A stretch of DNA of 64,000 nt from contig NZ_JALBCV010000012.1 of the NCBI RefSeq assembly GCF_022602565.1, forward strand, positions 1 through 64,000, written 5' to 3'. Origin of the DNA: Rosenbergiella metrosideri. GTDB taxonomy: Bacteria > Pseudomonadota > Gammaproteobacteria > Enterobacterales > Enterobacteriaceae. This document shows positions 19,573 to 28,559 of this stretch, one piece after another. The notes below the pieces were generated by a model. It ran no database searches, had not been told where the DNA came from, and saw only the letters and a program-made list of their open reading frames with translations. Each line of letters starts with the position of its first letter. The first letter of the stretch is position 1. Both the position numbers and the translations under genes were made by a program.

Positions 19573-20039
19573 CCCTTATCCTGAGCCTCGCAGTGGCGAA
19601 CCCGGCCATGAGCAGAAATAATCACCCGCCAGCGCGTAACCCCATTTCCGACTTCAAAACTCCCCGGCCAGGCGGTGCCGTGCTTTCCAAAAAAACGAGG
19701 CTGACCGATCATGGCTAACAGTTTGACTTGAGGCGTACTGGGTTTCCATATCCACTGCTCGACCTTCCCTGCCCGTGGTTCGCTAACCGCTCTCACTAAG
19801 GATTCTTCATTATCCAACCACAGGATAAATGAAATTGTCCTGTGATAATGATAAGCCTGCTGACGCAGCCGATTTAAAAAGTGGGTTAAATCACTCGCGG
19901 TGGCCTTAACCTGTTGACGGTACTGCCACTGCGTAAGTGACTGGCTGCCCAACCCCGTCAAGATCGCAGTAATGACTAGCACAATCAGCACCTCTAATAG
20001 GGTGAAGCCGGCGTGTGAAGAGTGAGAAAATAATCGCAT
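19563..20039 (-). CDS. ppdA: Prepilin-like protein PpdA
   Basis: A 158-residue GspH/FimT-type minor pseudopilin (E. coli PpdA 156). The class III leader is cleaved at AG-FTLLEV, followed by the hydrophobic helix LIVLVITAILTGLG; the C-terminal part has a HGRVRHCE ending with paired cysteines as in E. coli. It is the first gene of ppdA-ppdB-ygdB-ppdC. The 225 bp upstream (20040-20264) hold its promoter and the region after the blh stop; no other gene is seen there. Confidence 0.9.
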   Translation of the reverse strand: MRLFSHSSHAGFTLLEVLIVLVITAILTGLGSQSLTQWQYRQQVKATASDLTHFLNRLRQQAYHYHRTISFILWLDNEESLVRAVSEPRAGKVEQWIWKPSTPQVKLLAMIGQPRFFGKHGTAWPGSFEVGNGVTRWRVIISAHGRVRHCEAQDKGCQ

Positions 20040-20264
20040 GGGGAGAGCTTACGCCGGTTGCGGCAATCGAACAGATCAGACCTGATTATTTTGCGATCAG
20101 GATTAAATTATTTATTAATCACTTGGTATTATTTCCAATTAAATGAGTAGCTAATCTGAAATAATTAATTATTCCACTGCGAAGATTTAACCCTTACGAT
20201 TAAATAACAGAATGAAAAGTACTCTCACGAAAAATAGAGCATAAAATGCGTCAGAAACTGACTA

Positions 20265-21077
20265 TTAATTTTTATTCGATTCGAAAAAAGGCGTGATAAT
20301 GAGATGGGGTAATGCTAACGCGGTAAGTAAGGTAAAAAGTATCCGCACGTTATTTTGTGCCTCAGGCAAAATAAACATTATCGCTAATAATGAAAAGAGC
20401 AATGCGCCAGATAAAATAGGCCAAGTTAATCGCAGATAATCATAATAATTGTTACAACCCAAAAGGTGACGCCGCACACAGGTTTGTGGGAAGGCATGGA
20501 GAATTAAAAAGCCTAGCGAAAAACCGATTAACGGCGGAAAAAAGAGCAGTGATAACACGCCCACGAAGAGTCGATAATCTCTTTGCAAAGAGCCGGTAAT
20601 TAATAATTGTGCTGCGCAGAGTATCCCTACCCCCTGCATGATTGTCATAACCAGCGCAAGGGAGTGCGCGGGGAGTCCCGCATAGCTAAGCAAAACGGTG
20701 GTCTCTCGGAGGTAGCACACCGCAGGCAGCGTGATCAGTCCTATCCCTATAGCTAATCGCCTAGGCCAACCGCTTGCCTGGGGCTCCTCAATCGCAAAGT
20801 GGCCTGCTGAGGCAACCAAAAAAACAGGTAAGGCACTGGCGGGAAAGAGTTGCCATCCTAGCAAGCAGAGCGCCATCAGGCCTAGATAGCCACTGAGAAA
20901 TAGACCTTTCTTTTCGGGACGAACGATAGCCAAGTCGCTCGCCCCATGAGCCATTCCTAACAAACCCATTGCCACCGAGGCAAAAAGCAGCTGATAACCC
21001 ATCGGACAGAATGAGGCTACTAACGCTGCCCCATAGAGTACTGCCCAACCACTTTTTTGCCCTAAGTCGTAAATCAT
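20265..21077 (-). CDS. blh: Brp/Blh-type beta-carotene 15,15'-dioxygenase
   Basis: A 270-residue integral membrane protein of the Brp/Blh family, which cleaves beta-carotene into two retinals. Several hydrophobic helices are visible. Family histidines are present in GMAHGASDL (H44, with D48), GHFAIEE (H93), LILHAFPQT (H194) and ALPHLI (H258); these match the iron-ligand positions of marine Blh. The ATG overlaps the rhodopsin stop codon (ATGA), so the two are translationally coupled: the rhodopsin and its chromophore supply are made together. Beta-carotene synthesis genes are not in the window and must be elsewhere for the system to work. The locus is absent from E. coli. Confidence 0.9.
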   Translation of the reverse strand: MIYDLGQKSGWAVLYGAALVASFCPMGYQLLFASVAMGLLGMAHGASDLAIVRPEKKGLFLSGYLGLMALCLLGWQLFPASALPVFLVASAGHFAIEEPQASGWPRRLAIGIGLITLPAVCYLRETTVLLSYAGLPAHSLALVMTIMQGVGILCAAQLLITGSLQRDYRLFVGVLSLLFFPPLIGFSLGFLILHAFPQTCVRRHLLGCNNYYDYLRLTWPILSGALLFSLLAIMFILPEAQNNVRILFTLLTALALPHLIITPFFESNKN

Positions 21078-21784
21078 ACTGCTGTGGTATCGATTGTCGA
21101 AGCTTGTGAGGACTTAGATAATACTCTTGCTGCGTAAAAGGCGTAGAAGACTTTCGCGATAACGTCTAAAACCAGGAAGCTCCATACCGACGCTGCATCA
21201 CTTACGAGCTGCAAGCCTTCCGGTCCGATAAGAAAGACAACCGGATAAATCAGCCAGACTAACGTCAATAAGGTGATATTTTTATAATAGCCTCCTGCGG
21301 TAGTCAGCGTGCGGGTGGCGGCAATTTTCCGTAAGGGTCTCCATAGCAAGAACAGCACCCCTAGAAAAGCAACACAGGACCAAAGATACCAAATTACTTT
21401 TACCATGGCGGTATCGGCAAGTGCAGATAATAAACCGGTTACTACCATAATAACATCCAAGCCAATAATCGCTGTTAAATATCCATTCATTTGGCCAGGA
21501 GGGCCATATTCTTGGAAGGCTATCATTACCAAGCCTGCTAATAAAATAGGCGTAGTGATAGACCAGTCGATATATCTAGCGAAATAAATTATTGTTCCAT
21601 TACTAGAGAGGTAATTACCAACGCCTAATGCCATCGCTAAATAAGCAGTTGCGGCGATAAAAGTCACCATAGCATGCATCATAACGTGATTTTTAATTAA
21701 TACTTTTTTTCTTCCAGAAAGATAAATTAATAATGTTGATAACGACATTATGGTAAAACCTACGATAAGTGGGACGTGGTCCAT
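21074..21784 (-). CDS. Microbial rhodopsin, DTG-motif light-driven ion (proton) pump
   Basis: A 236-residue seven-helix type 1 rhodopsin in the inner membrane. Helix C reads RYIDWSITTPILL: R70, proton acceptor D73 (bacteriorhodopsin D85), T77 (T89) and G84 where bacteriorhodopsin has the proton donor D96, giving the motif D-T-G. Helix G reads LDVIAKV, with D207 and the retinal Schiff-base lysine K211. Leu81 sits at the proteorhodopsin spectral-tuning site (L105), which suggests green absorption. DTG rhodopsins have been described as proton pumps in Pantoea and Pseudomonas. The ATG has a strong GGAGAGG site. It is followed by blh and preceded by its own promoter, between ppdA and thyA. Physiological role (energy under starvation on lit surfaces) is inferred. 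Confidence 0.95.
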   Translation of the reverse strand: MDHVPLIVGFTIMSLSTLLIYLSGRKKVLIKNHVMMHAMVTFIAATAYLAMALGVGNYLSSNGTIIYFARYIDWSITTPILLAGLVMIAFQEYGPPGQMNGYLTAIIGLDVIMVVTGLLSALADTAMVKVIWYLWSCVAFLGVLFLLWRPLRKIAATRTLTTAGGYYKNITLLTLVWLIYPVVFLIGPEGLQLVSDAASVWSFLVLDVIAKVFYAFYAARVLSKSSQASTIDTTAV

Positions 21785-21859
21785 TTAAACCTCTCCAAAT
21801 AGAGTTAAAATATTAAGTGATTAAAATAAAAAGATAATCATGTTTATGACTTAATAGTA

Positions 21860-21887
21860 AGTATATGAGGGGTTCTGTTTTCTGCAA
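21860..21887 (-). promoter_or_regulatory. Candidate sigma-70 promoter of the rhodopsin-blh operon
   Basis: On the minus strand TTGCAG (21887-21882) and TATACT (21865-21860) are separated by 16 bp. A roughly 70-base AT-rich leader follows before the rhodopsin ATG. No recognisable regulator site was identified. Confidence 0.6.
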
Positions 21888-21987
21888 ATTTTAAGGTCTA
21901 TCAGCTTAAAAATAAATACTTCTTCTTTACCTTGATTTACTTGCGATTATGGATTAGGAATTGCCTGTGAATATGGCTTCGCATTAT

Positions 21988-22022
21988 AAAAAAAAACCGC
22001 AACCTTAGCAGGTTACGGTTTC
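21988..22022 (-). terminator. Intrinsic terminator after thyA
   Basis: On the minus strand an 11-base stem starting AAACCG (22021-22011) pairs with 22004-21994 (one mismatch), followed by a run of T residues. It ends the transcript from ptsP/lgt/thyA and insulates the rhodopsin operon downstream. Confidence 0.9.
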
Positions 22023-22063
22023 AGTGCTTATTGCTCTGTTGCGGCGACTACGATATAAGCAAC

Positions 22064-22858
22064 TTAAATCGCGACGGGCGCTTTGATCGCAGGGTGCGGA
22101 TCGTAGCCTTCTATCTCGAAATCGTCAAAACAGTAATCAAAAATAGAGTCCGGCTTACGTTTAATGACCAATTTAGGCAGTGCACGGGGCTCACGACTTA
22201 ATTGTAAGTGTGCTTGCTCTAAGTGATTGGAATAGAGGTGCGTATCGCCCCCTGTCCAAACAAAATCGCCAACTTCGAGATCACACTGCTGAGCGACCAT
22301 ATGGACCAGTAGCGCATAGCTGGCGATATTAAAGGGTAAGCCTAAAAAGACATCGCAAGAGCGCTGATAGAGCTGGCAACTGAGTTTGCCATTAACGACA
22401 TAGAATTGGAAAAAGGCATGGCAGGGTGCCAGCGCCATTTTATCCAACTCGCCTACATTCCATGCCGATACGATGATGCGGCGCGAATCAGGGTCCTGTT
22501 TAATCTGACGGATCACTTCACTAATTTGGTCGATGTGGCGGCCATCGGCAGCTGGCCAACTACGCCATTGTTGACCATAAACGGGACCTAAGTTGCCCTG
22601 CTCGTCAGCCCACTCATCCCAGATCGTTACCTTGTTCTCTTTCAGGTAAGCAATGTTGGTGTCCCCTTTTAAAAACCACAGCAGCTCGTGAATAATCGAG
22701 CGCAGATGGCATTTTTTCGTGGTGACCAAGGGGAAGCCCTGTTGCAGATCGAAGCGCATTTGGTGGCCGAAAATGGATAAGGTGCCGGTACCGGTACGGT
22801 CGTCTTTCACCGCGCCTTCAGAGAGGACTTTCTGCATCAGTTGCAAATATTGATTCAT
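22064..22858 (-). CDS. thyA: Thymidylate synthase
   Basis: Converts dUMP to dTMP with methylene-tetrahydrofolate. At 264 residues it matches E. coli exactly. The catalytic cysteine is in [10 protein letters not shown] (near C146), the phosphate-binding arginines in [11 protein letters not shown] and [13 protein letters not shown], and the C-terminus is the conserved APVAI. Its ATG overlaps the lgt stop by 4 bp, the usual lgt-thyA coupling. Confidence 0.98.
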   Translation of the reverse strand: MNQYLQLMQKVLSEGAVKDDRTGTGTLSIFGHQMRFDLQQGFPLVTTKKCHLRSIIHELLWFLKGDTNIAYLKENKVTIWDEWADEQGNLGPVYGQQWRSWPAADGRHIDQISEVIRQIKQDPDSRRIIVSAWNVGELDKMALAPCHAFFQFYVVNGKLSCQLYQRSCDVFLGLPFNIASYALLVHMVAQQCDLEVGDFVWTGGDTHLYSNHLEQAHLQLSREPRALPKLVIKRKPDSIFDYCFDDFEIEGYDPHPAIKAPVAI

Positions 22859-23736
22859 TTTACTTCACTCGTTACAGTCTTTGGCTGGCGTTTATACGCC
22901 CAAATCATCATTATCACTCCAGCGACAATCATCGGGATAGACAAGATCTGCCCCATGCTGATCACCCCACCAAATAACCCGAGCTGAGCATCAGGCTGGC
23001 GGAAAAACTCGACGATAATACGGAAAGCGCCATAGCCTATCAGAAATAAGCCCGACACACTGCCCATTGGACGCGGTTTGCGAATAAACAGATTCAGAAT
23101 AATAAACAGCACCACACCTTCTAACGCTAATTCGTATAGCTGTGAAGGGTGACGTGGCAGTACGCCATAGGTATCGAGGAGAGATTGCCACTGAGGATGG
23201 CTTGGAATTAAGGCCAAATCTTCATCACGCGAACCGGGAAATAGCATCGCCCATGAAGAGTTCGGGTCAACACGTCCCCATAACTCGCCATTGATGAAGT
23301 TACCTAGGCGGCCTGCGCCTAAGCCAAAAGGAATTAAGGGAGCAATAAAATCAGAAACTTGGAAGAAAGTCCGTTTGGTTCTGCGGGCAAAAACTAACAT
23401 CACCACGATAACACCAATCAACCCACCGTGGAACGACATGCCGCCATCCCAGACCTTGAACAGGTAGAGCGGATTGTCGAGGAATAGCGGTAAGTTATAG
23501 AATAAGACGTAACCGATACGACCACCTAAAAATACCCCTAAGAAACCGGCGTAAAGAAGATTTTCAACTTCTGTTTTAGTCCAGCCACTGCCGGGCTTAT
23601 TCGCACGCCGAGTGGCCAACCACATGGCAAAAATAAAGCCGACTAAGTACATCAACCCATACCAGTGAAGGGAGATTGGACCGATAGAAAAAATTACTGG
23701 GTCAAATTGTGGAAACTTAAGATAGCTCGCAGTCAT
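22855..23736 (-). CDS. lgt: Prolipoprotein diacylglyceryl transferase
   Basis: An inner-membrane enzyme that adds diacylglyceryl from phosphatidylglycerol to the lipobox cysteine of prolipoproteins. It has 293 residues (E. coli 291) and about seven helices. SFHGGLIGV contains the essential histidine, and [14 protein letters not shown] is the Lgt signature. It overlaps thyA by 4 bp and lies 121 bp downstream of ptsP. Confidence 0.97.
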   Translation of the reverse strand: MTASYLKFPQFDPVIFSIGPISLHWYGLMYLVGFIFAMWLATRRANKPGSGWTKTEVENLLYAGFLGVFLGGRIGYVLFYNLPLFLDNPLYLFKVWDGGMSFHGGLIGVIVVMLVFARRTKRTFFQVSDFIAPLIPFGLGAGRLGNFINGELWGRVDPNSSWAMLFPGSRDEDLALIPSHPQWQSLLDTYGVLPRHPSQLYELALEGVVLFIILNLFIRKPRPMGSVSGLFLIGYGAFRIIVEFFRQPDAQLGLFGGVISMGQILSIPMIVAGVIMMIWAYKRQPKTVTSEVK

Positions 23737-23820
23737 CTTGCACCATTGGTTGTTAAATCAATCACCCGTGCCTCATTCTTGAGGGGGTGAACAAATAGGT
23801 TGGGCGAAATCATAGCATAA

Positions 23821-23838
23821 GCCCGCAAAATTGCGGGC
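23821..23838 (-). terminator. Hairpin between ptsP and lgt, weak terminator
   Basis: GCCCGCAA and TTGCGGGC form a perfect short stem 20 bp past the ptsP stop. There is no proper T tract afterwards (TTATGC), so it may only attenuate or stabilise the 3' end of the ptsP transcript. Confidence 0.5.
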
Positions 23839-23857
23839 CAGTAAATGTAGCCGAGTA

Positions 23858-26113
23858 TTAACGACCGCCGCGAATCAATCCTCCCAATCCACGACGTTCC
23901 ATAAAGACCGAGATTTGGTAGCGGACTTCGCTGGTGGTGCTGGACTGCAAAACTTGCGCGGCGAGTTGTTCGGTCTCGTTACATTCCAAGTGCCGTAATA
24001 GGTATTTTACCCGAGGAATATTTTTGCCATTCATACTTAAGTGACGGTAGCCCATCCCCACCAGTAACGGCACACAAGTTGGGTCGCCAGCCATCTCCCC
24101 GCATAAGTAAACGGGCAGATTAACACGCGTCGCCAGCGTCATGATGCGATAAAGGGCCTGTAAAACCGCGGGATGCAAGGCGCTATATAAATTCGCCACC
24201 CGCGTATTGTTACGGTCTACTGCTAACAGATATTGGGTTAAATCATTGGTTCCCACCGAAATAAAGTCGACCTTGCGTGCCAGTTGTGGGATCAGAAAGA
24301 TCATCGATGGCACCTCAAGCATAATACCGACTTCTGGCGAGGGGATCTCATAGCCTAGTAGTTCTTCGACCTCATAAATTGCGCGATCTATCAGGTGGCG
24401 CGCATCATCGATCTCTTCGATGCTGGTGATCATCGGCAACAGGATCCGCAAATTACCCGACGCGGCATTGGCTCGTAACATCGCGCGGATCTGGACCAAA
24501 AAGATTTCGGGTTGATCTAGGGTTAAGCGAATACCGCGCCATCCCAATGCCGGGTTTTCTTCACTGATTGGCATATACGGCAGTTGCTTATCTGCACCGA
24601 TATCCAAGGTTCTTAGCGTGACCGGTTTTTGATGGAATAGCTGTAGCATCCCCTGATACTGCGCCACTTGCTCCTCTTCTGAAGGAAAACCACTTTGCAG
24701 CATGAAAGGGACTTCGGTGCGATACAGACCAATGCCCTCGACCCATTTATCTTGATCCAGCTCCAGTTCGGCGCTTAATCCCGCGTTGAGCATGATGGCG
24801 ATATGCTCGCCACTTTTCAATTCGCCAGGTAACTCGGCCGCTGTTTCCGCGGTCTTGCTGAGCGCGTGCTCCTCTTTGAGCAGGCGTTGATACTCTTTAA
24901 TCAGTATCGGTTCAGGCTCAATCAGCACTTCCCCACGGTAACCGTCGACAATCAGCTGCCGCTTATCGAGTTGTTCAGGTCGGATATCGACACCCATAAC
25001 GGTCGGAATACCCATGGCGCGGGTTAAAATCGCTGCATGCGAGTTCGCCGCACCGTCTCGCACGACGATACCTGCAAGACGATCTTGAGGGATCTCCGCA
25101 AGCGAGGTCGCGGTTAATTCATCGGCAACTAAGACAAAGCGTTCCGGCCAGCTATTGCTGCCCTGCAAAGAGTCATCGAGGTGAAAGAGCAAGCGTTGGC
25201 CTAATTCACGTAAGTCATTGGCTCGATCGCGCAGATAGTTATCTTTCAGTTCCAAAAACTGTGCTGCGAATTTTTCAATAACAACTTTAACTGCCCACTC
25301 TGCCACAATGCCTTGTTCAATTTCCGTCAGCAGGCTTTTCTTCAATCGCGGTTCGCTCAGTAAATGCGAATAGAGGTTAAAAATCTCTGCACTCTCTTTC
25401 TGCGCGCTACCTGAAAAGCGTTTGCTGTAACGCCGAAACTCCTCACCTGCCTCAGACATCGCCAAGAGTAGGCGCTCTTGCTCTTGCTCAATATCTAACG
25501 CGGAAGCGCGCGTTACTTGCTCTAGCAGCGGTTGCACTTGGTCGACCCAACCTGGGGCAATCGCCACCCCAGAGGAAGCAGCAATGCCCTGTAGACGGCT
25601 TTGGCGGTACAAGCCAAATAGCTGACGCAGTTGTGAGGGCGAGAGGAGTGTGGCGACCTGCGTGGCCAGTGTCACTAAAAAGGACTCTTCGCTCTCGTCA
25701 TACTGGCGGGTTTCGCGCTGCTGCACGACCAGTACCCCTAAAACGGTACGACGGGAAACTATTGGGGCACCAAGAAAAGCACGGTAGTGCTCCTCATTAA
25801 CGGAAGGAATATATTTAAAACTGGGGTGTGAGGGGGCATCGGCCAAGTTAATCGGCTCAGCGAGCCGCCCGACTAGGCCGACAATCCCTTCATCAAGGGC
25901 GAGGGTGATATTTTTGCCGCGGGGCTTTTTTAAGCCGCGCGTTGCCATCAGGTAATAGCAACCGCGCTCATGATCCGCCAGATAGATTGAACAGACTTCT
26001 GTTTCCATCGTATGGCAAATCTCATTTACGAGAATTTCAAGTGCATCATTGAGCCGCGGAGCACTCGCGACTTTTTCAACAATATCCCGTAACTGTGTGA
26101 GCTTCAGTGCCAT
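23858..26113 (-). CDS. ptsP: PTS nitrogen regulatory enzyme I (EI-Ntr)
   Basis: The phosphoenolpyruvate-dependent kinase of the regulatory PTS-Ntr chain (PtsP to NPr to EIIA-Ntr), 751 residues (E. coli 748). An N-terminal GAF domain (about 1-160) precedes the PEP-utilising N-domain (IAPGW...), the phosphorylated histidine in DGAANSHAAILTRAMGIP, and the PEP-binding barrel with LDIGADKQLPY, RGIRLTLDQPEIF and the cysteine motif LCGEMAGDP. It lies 3 bp downstream of rppH, so the two are co-transcribed. Confidence 0.97.
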   Translation of the reverse strand: MALKLTQLRDIVEKVASAPRLNDALEILVNEICHTMETEVCSIYLADHERGCYYLMATRGLKKPRGKNITLALDEGIVGLVGRLAEPINLADAPSHPSFKYIPSVNEEHYRAFLGAPIVSRRTVLGVLVVQQRETRQYDESEESFLVTLATQVATLLSPSQLRQLFGLYRQSRLQGIAASSGVAIAPGWVDQVQPLLEQVTRASALDIEQEQERLLLAMSEAGEEFRRYSKRFSGSAQKESAEIFNLYSHLLSEPRLKKSLLTEIEQGIVAEWAVKVVIEKFAAQFLELKDNYLRDRANDLRELGQRLLFHLDDSLQGSNSWPERFVLVADELTATSLAEIPQDRLAGIVVRDGAANSHAAILTRAMGIPTVMGVDIRPEQLDKRQLIVDGYRGEVLIEPEPILIKEYQRLLKEEHALSKTAETAAELPGELKSGEHIAIMLNAGLSAELELDQDKWVEGIGLYRTEVPFMLQSGFPSEEEQVAQYQGMLQLFHQKPVTLRTLDIGADKQLPYMPISEENPALGWRGIRLTLDQPEIFLVQIRAMLRANAASGNLRILLPMITSIEEIDDARHLIDRAIYEVEELLGYEIPSPEVGIMLEVPSMIFLIPQLARKVDFISVGTNDLTQYLLAVDRNNTRVANLYSALHPAVLQALYRIMTLATRVNLPVYLCGEMAGDPTCVPLLVGMGYRHLSMNGKNIPRVKYLLRHLECNETEQLAAQVLQSSTTSEVRYQISVFMERRGLGGLIRGGR

Positions 26114-26116
26114 CGA

Positions 26117-26644
26117 TCATCCCCTTTTACGCCGTCCTGAGTAATTCGAACGCTGCCCTCCCCCTTCCGGTTGGGCCATTAACGATGTTGCAAATTCTTT
26201 CATTACCCGTCGATAGACATCCCGCTTAAACGAGACCACCTGACGGACCGGATACCAAAAGCTCACCCAACGCCACCCATCGAATTCCGGGGTGCTGCTG
26301 CGCTGAACATTGACAGCAGTATCTTGGCACTGGAGTTGCAGCAGAAACCATTTCTGCTTTTGGCCAATACAGACTGGCCGTGTATCCCATCGCACTAAAC
26401 GTTTGGGTAATTTGTAGCGCAACCAATTACGCGTCGAAGCGAGAATACGGACATCTTTACGATGCAACCCCACTTCTTCAAATAATTCACGGTACATCGC
26501 CTGCTCTGCGGTTTCTCCTGCATTAATCCCGCCCTGCGGAAATTGCCAAGAGTGCTGACCAAATCGTCGTGCCCAAAGCACCTGTCCTTGACGATTACAA
26601 ATTACGATACCCACGTTAGGGCGGTAGCCATCATCATCGATCAC
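26117..26644 (-). CDS. rppH: RNA pyrophosphohydrolase RppH
   Basis: A Nudix hydrolase that removes pyrophosphate from mRNA 5' ends and so starts RNase E-dependent decay. It has 175 residues (E. coli 176). The Nudix box is [22 protein letters not shown] (residues about 37-59, quoted in part), with the flanking N-terminal [16 protein letters not shown]. It heads the rppH-ptsP transcript; the long intergenic region upstream carries DnaA boxes. Confidence 0.96.
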   Translation of the reverse strand: MIDDDGYRPNVGIVICNRQGQVLWARRFGQHSWQFPQGGINAGETAEQAMYRELFEEVGLHRKDVRILASTRNWLRYKLPKRLVRWDTRPVCIGQKQKWFLLQLQCQDTAVNVQRSSTPEFDGWRWVSFWYPVRQVVSFKRDVYRRVMKEFATSLMAQPEGGGQRSNYSGRRKRG

Positions 26645-27323
26645 TGGACTACCTCGATATTCTTTTTAGATAACCTGATTGTTTCACACTCCACTCGGGC
26701 GGTAAACCATTGCCTTACGCCAAAAATTACTCGCGTTAGTGGGATAACTAAGGGATAAAAGTAAAGTTATGAACAAATAACCACAGAGTTAACCTATTTT
26801 ATTCACCTTTTCTGTGGATAGCTTTGTGAAAAAGATGGGATTCAATTGAATAATCATTTTTACCCCCCCTTTTAGGCTGACTAATTTGAATTTATAAAGA
26901 CCTTAAATTACATGAAGTTATCAGGTTTATAAACAACATTTTATCAGGTTTTTCGGGTATTGATTCAACTGCACTTAACACATAGGTTAAAAATTAACCG
27001 TTTCATAAATTATCCACAGAACATGCCTGAATGTTACGCATAAGTCGAAAAAAAACTGAACAAACCCTGCTGTCAAGGCTGTAAATAGAAACAGTACTCT
27101 AAAATTACCGGAGTTATCCAATTTTTCTGTGGATAAGTAGGGTGACAAACCTGTTTATGAATCCCGTGAAACTGGGATAACCTCATAAAATTCCTTAAAC
27201 TACTCAGGGGTTAAGTTTAAAAAACCATGGTTTTTCATGCTATTATTCGCAATCTATTGGTTGAGTCAACGCGGCCACACAACCCAACTCACCCTTGGTT
27301 ACTTTTCATACAAAGAGTGAACG
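26645..27323. other. DARS2-like DnaA-reactivating region between rppH and mutH
   Basis: This 679-bp stretch has no gene. It contains exact DnaA boxes (TTATCCACA) at 27010-27018 (plus) and 27128-27136 (minus), a one-mismatch box at 26813-26821 (minus) and weaker boxes at 27114-27122 (plus, opposed to and 5 bp from the 27128 box) and 27080-27088 (minus). E. coli DARS2, which reactivates ADP-DnaA to ATP-DnaA, lies in exactly this mutH-rppH interval and has a core of closely spaced DnaA boxes plus IHF and Fis sites. The synteny and box cluster together make a DARS2 homologue likely. IHF and Fis sites were not confidently placed. Confidence 0.82.
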
Positions 27324-28001
27324 ATGTCTATTGCTTACTTATCACCTCCCGAATCCGAAGCCGAGCTGCTGCGCCGTGCACAACAGATCGCGGGAAAAAC
27401 CTTTGCGGAAGTCGCGGTTGAACGGCATATAAAGGTGCCTGCAAATCTGCAACGTAACAAAGGATGGGTCGGTAACCTTATCGAGTTGGCATTAGGCGCA
27501 CAGGCTGGCAGTAAAGCGGAGCAGGACTTTGCTCACCTCGGAATCGAATTAAAAACCATTCCAATCAATGCTCGCGGCGAGCCTCTGGAAACCACCTTTG
27601 TCTGCGTCGCGCCATTAACTGGGAATATCGGTGTCACGTGGCAGCATAGCCACGTTCGCCAAAAGCTTGCCAAAGTCTTGTGGATCCCAATAGAAGGTGA
27701 GCGACATATTCCGCTGGCCGAGCGCCGCATTGGTGCTCCGCTACTGTGGCAGCCCTCCGAGCAAGAAGATAAGCAGCTTGAAGCCGATTGGGAAGAGCTT
27801 ATGGAGATGATTGCGCTAGGGCGTGTTGAGGCAATCACAGCCCGCCAAGGGGAATATTTACAGATTCGCCCTAAAGCCGCCAACAACCGCGCGCTGACCG
27901 AAGCGATCGGGCCTACTGGTGAGAGGATCCTCACGCTCCCCCGTGGCTTTTATCTAAAGAAACGTTTCACGGCGCCGTTACTCGCCCGACATTTTGGATA
28001 A
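27324..28001 (+). CDS. mutH: DNA mismatch repair endonuclease MutH
   Basis: A methyl-directed endonuclease that nicks the unmethylated strand at hemimethylated GATC after MutS-MutL activation. It has 225 residues (E. coli 229). The Sau3AI-like catalytic signature is present: glutamate in IELALGA, aspartate in [13 protein letters not shown] with the following ExK. The segment [11 protein letters not shown] and the C-terminal [18 protein letters not shown] match the family. Its presence implies Dam methylation in this organism. Confidence 0.96.
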   Translation: MSIAYLSPPESEAELLRRAQQIAGKTFAEVAVERHIKVPANLQRNKGWVGNLIELALGAQAGSKAEQDFAHLGIELKTIPINARGEPLETTFVCVAPLTGNIGVTWQHSHVRQKLAKVLWIPIEGERHIPLAERRIGAPLLWQPSEQEDKQLEADWEELMEMIALGRVEAITARQGEYLQIRPKAANNRALTEAIGPTGERILTLPRGFYLKKRFTAPLLARHFG

Positions 28002-28328
28002 TTTGCCACGTCACTCAGACTTGCCAAATAGGCCATTTGGCTTTAGCTTACTGATGTGTAAGCGTAATAATTCTCTTTCTAATCGCATTATCGTGAGTCA
28101 GTAAGACATATCTCTTTACGTTTTTATCGCGCGTGCCCTCTCTTGGCACCTAATATTATTTTAATTATATTTCAAGTAATTAGGTCACTATACTCGATAG
28201 CATTGTGACCCGCCCTGACAGGTATTGCGCTCCCTCACCGCTTGTTCAGAGGAATGCAGACAATTCTGGTTTATGCTAACCGTTATCATCGCTTAACTGT
28301 TGCGCTAACGAAAAGAGGACGAAAAGAG
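28002..28328 (+). other. mutH-ygdR intergenic region, no ygdQ
   Basis: A hairpin GCCAAAT/ATTTGGC at 28023-28041 followed by TTTAGCTT is a weak terminator for mutH. The remaining sequence to ygdR is AT-rich and shows no gene. E. coli carries the membrane-protein gene ygdQ between mutH and ygdR; there is no trace of it here. Confidence 0.6.
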
Positions 28329-28547
28329 ATGATCAAAGTTGTTTTATTATTAGTCGGCGTAACGGGCAGCCTATTACTGAGTGGTTGCTCGAGTGATTAC
28401 GTAATGGCAACGAAAGATGGAAAAATGCTGCTGACCGAAGGAAAACCCATTATCGATAAAGAGACTGGGCTGGTCGAATATACCGATCAACGGGGCCACA
28501 CAACACAAATCAATAGCGACGATATTTCCAGTATTATTAAAAAATAA
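28329..28547 (+). CDS. ygdR: Small lipoprotein YgdR (DUF903)
   Basis: A 72-residue lipoprotein, the same length as E. coli YgdR. The signal peptide ends in the lipobox LLSG-C, and the small SH3-like DUF903 domain has the family sequence [11 protein letters not shown] near the mature N-terminus. The ATG at 28329 is chosen over upstream codons of the open frame because it yields a proper signal peptide and family length. Function unknown. It is followed 12 bp later by tas. Confidence 0.93.
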   Translation: MIKVVLLLVGVTGSLLLSGCSSDYVMATKDGKMLLTEGKPIIDKETGLVEYTDQRGHTTQINSDDISSIIKK

Positions 28548-28559
28548 TAAGGACTGTGC

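Noticed and set aside
26750-27140. Chromosomal replication origin based on DnaA boxes
   Set aside because: No AT-rich 13-mer array with GATC clusters or gidA/mnmG-mioC neighbours; the rppH-mutH context points to DARS2 instead.
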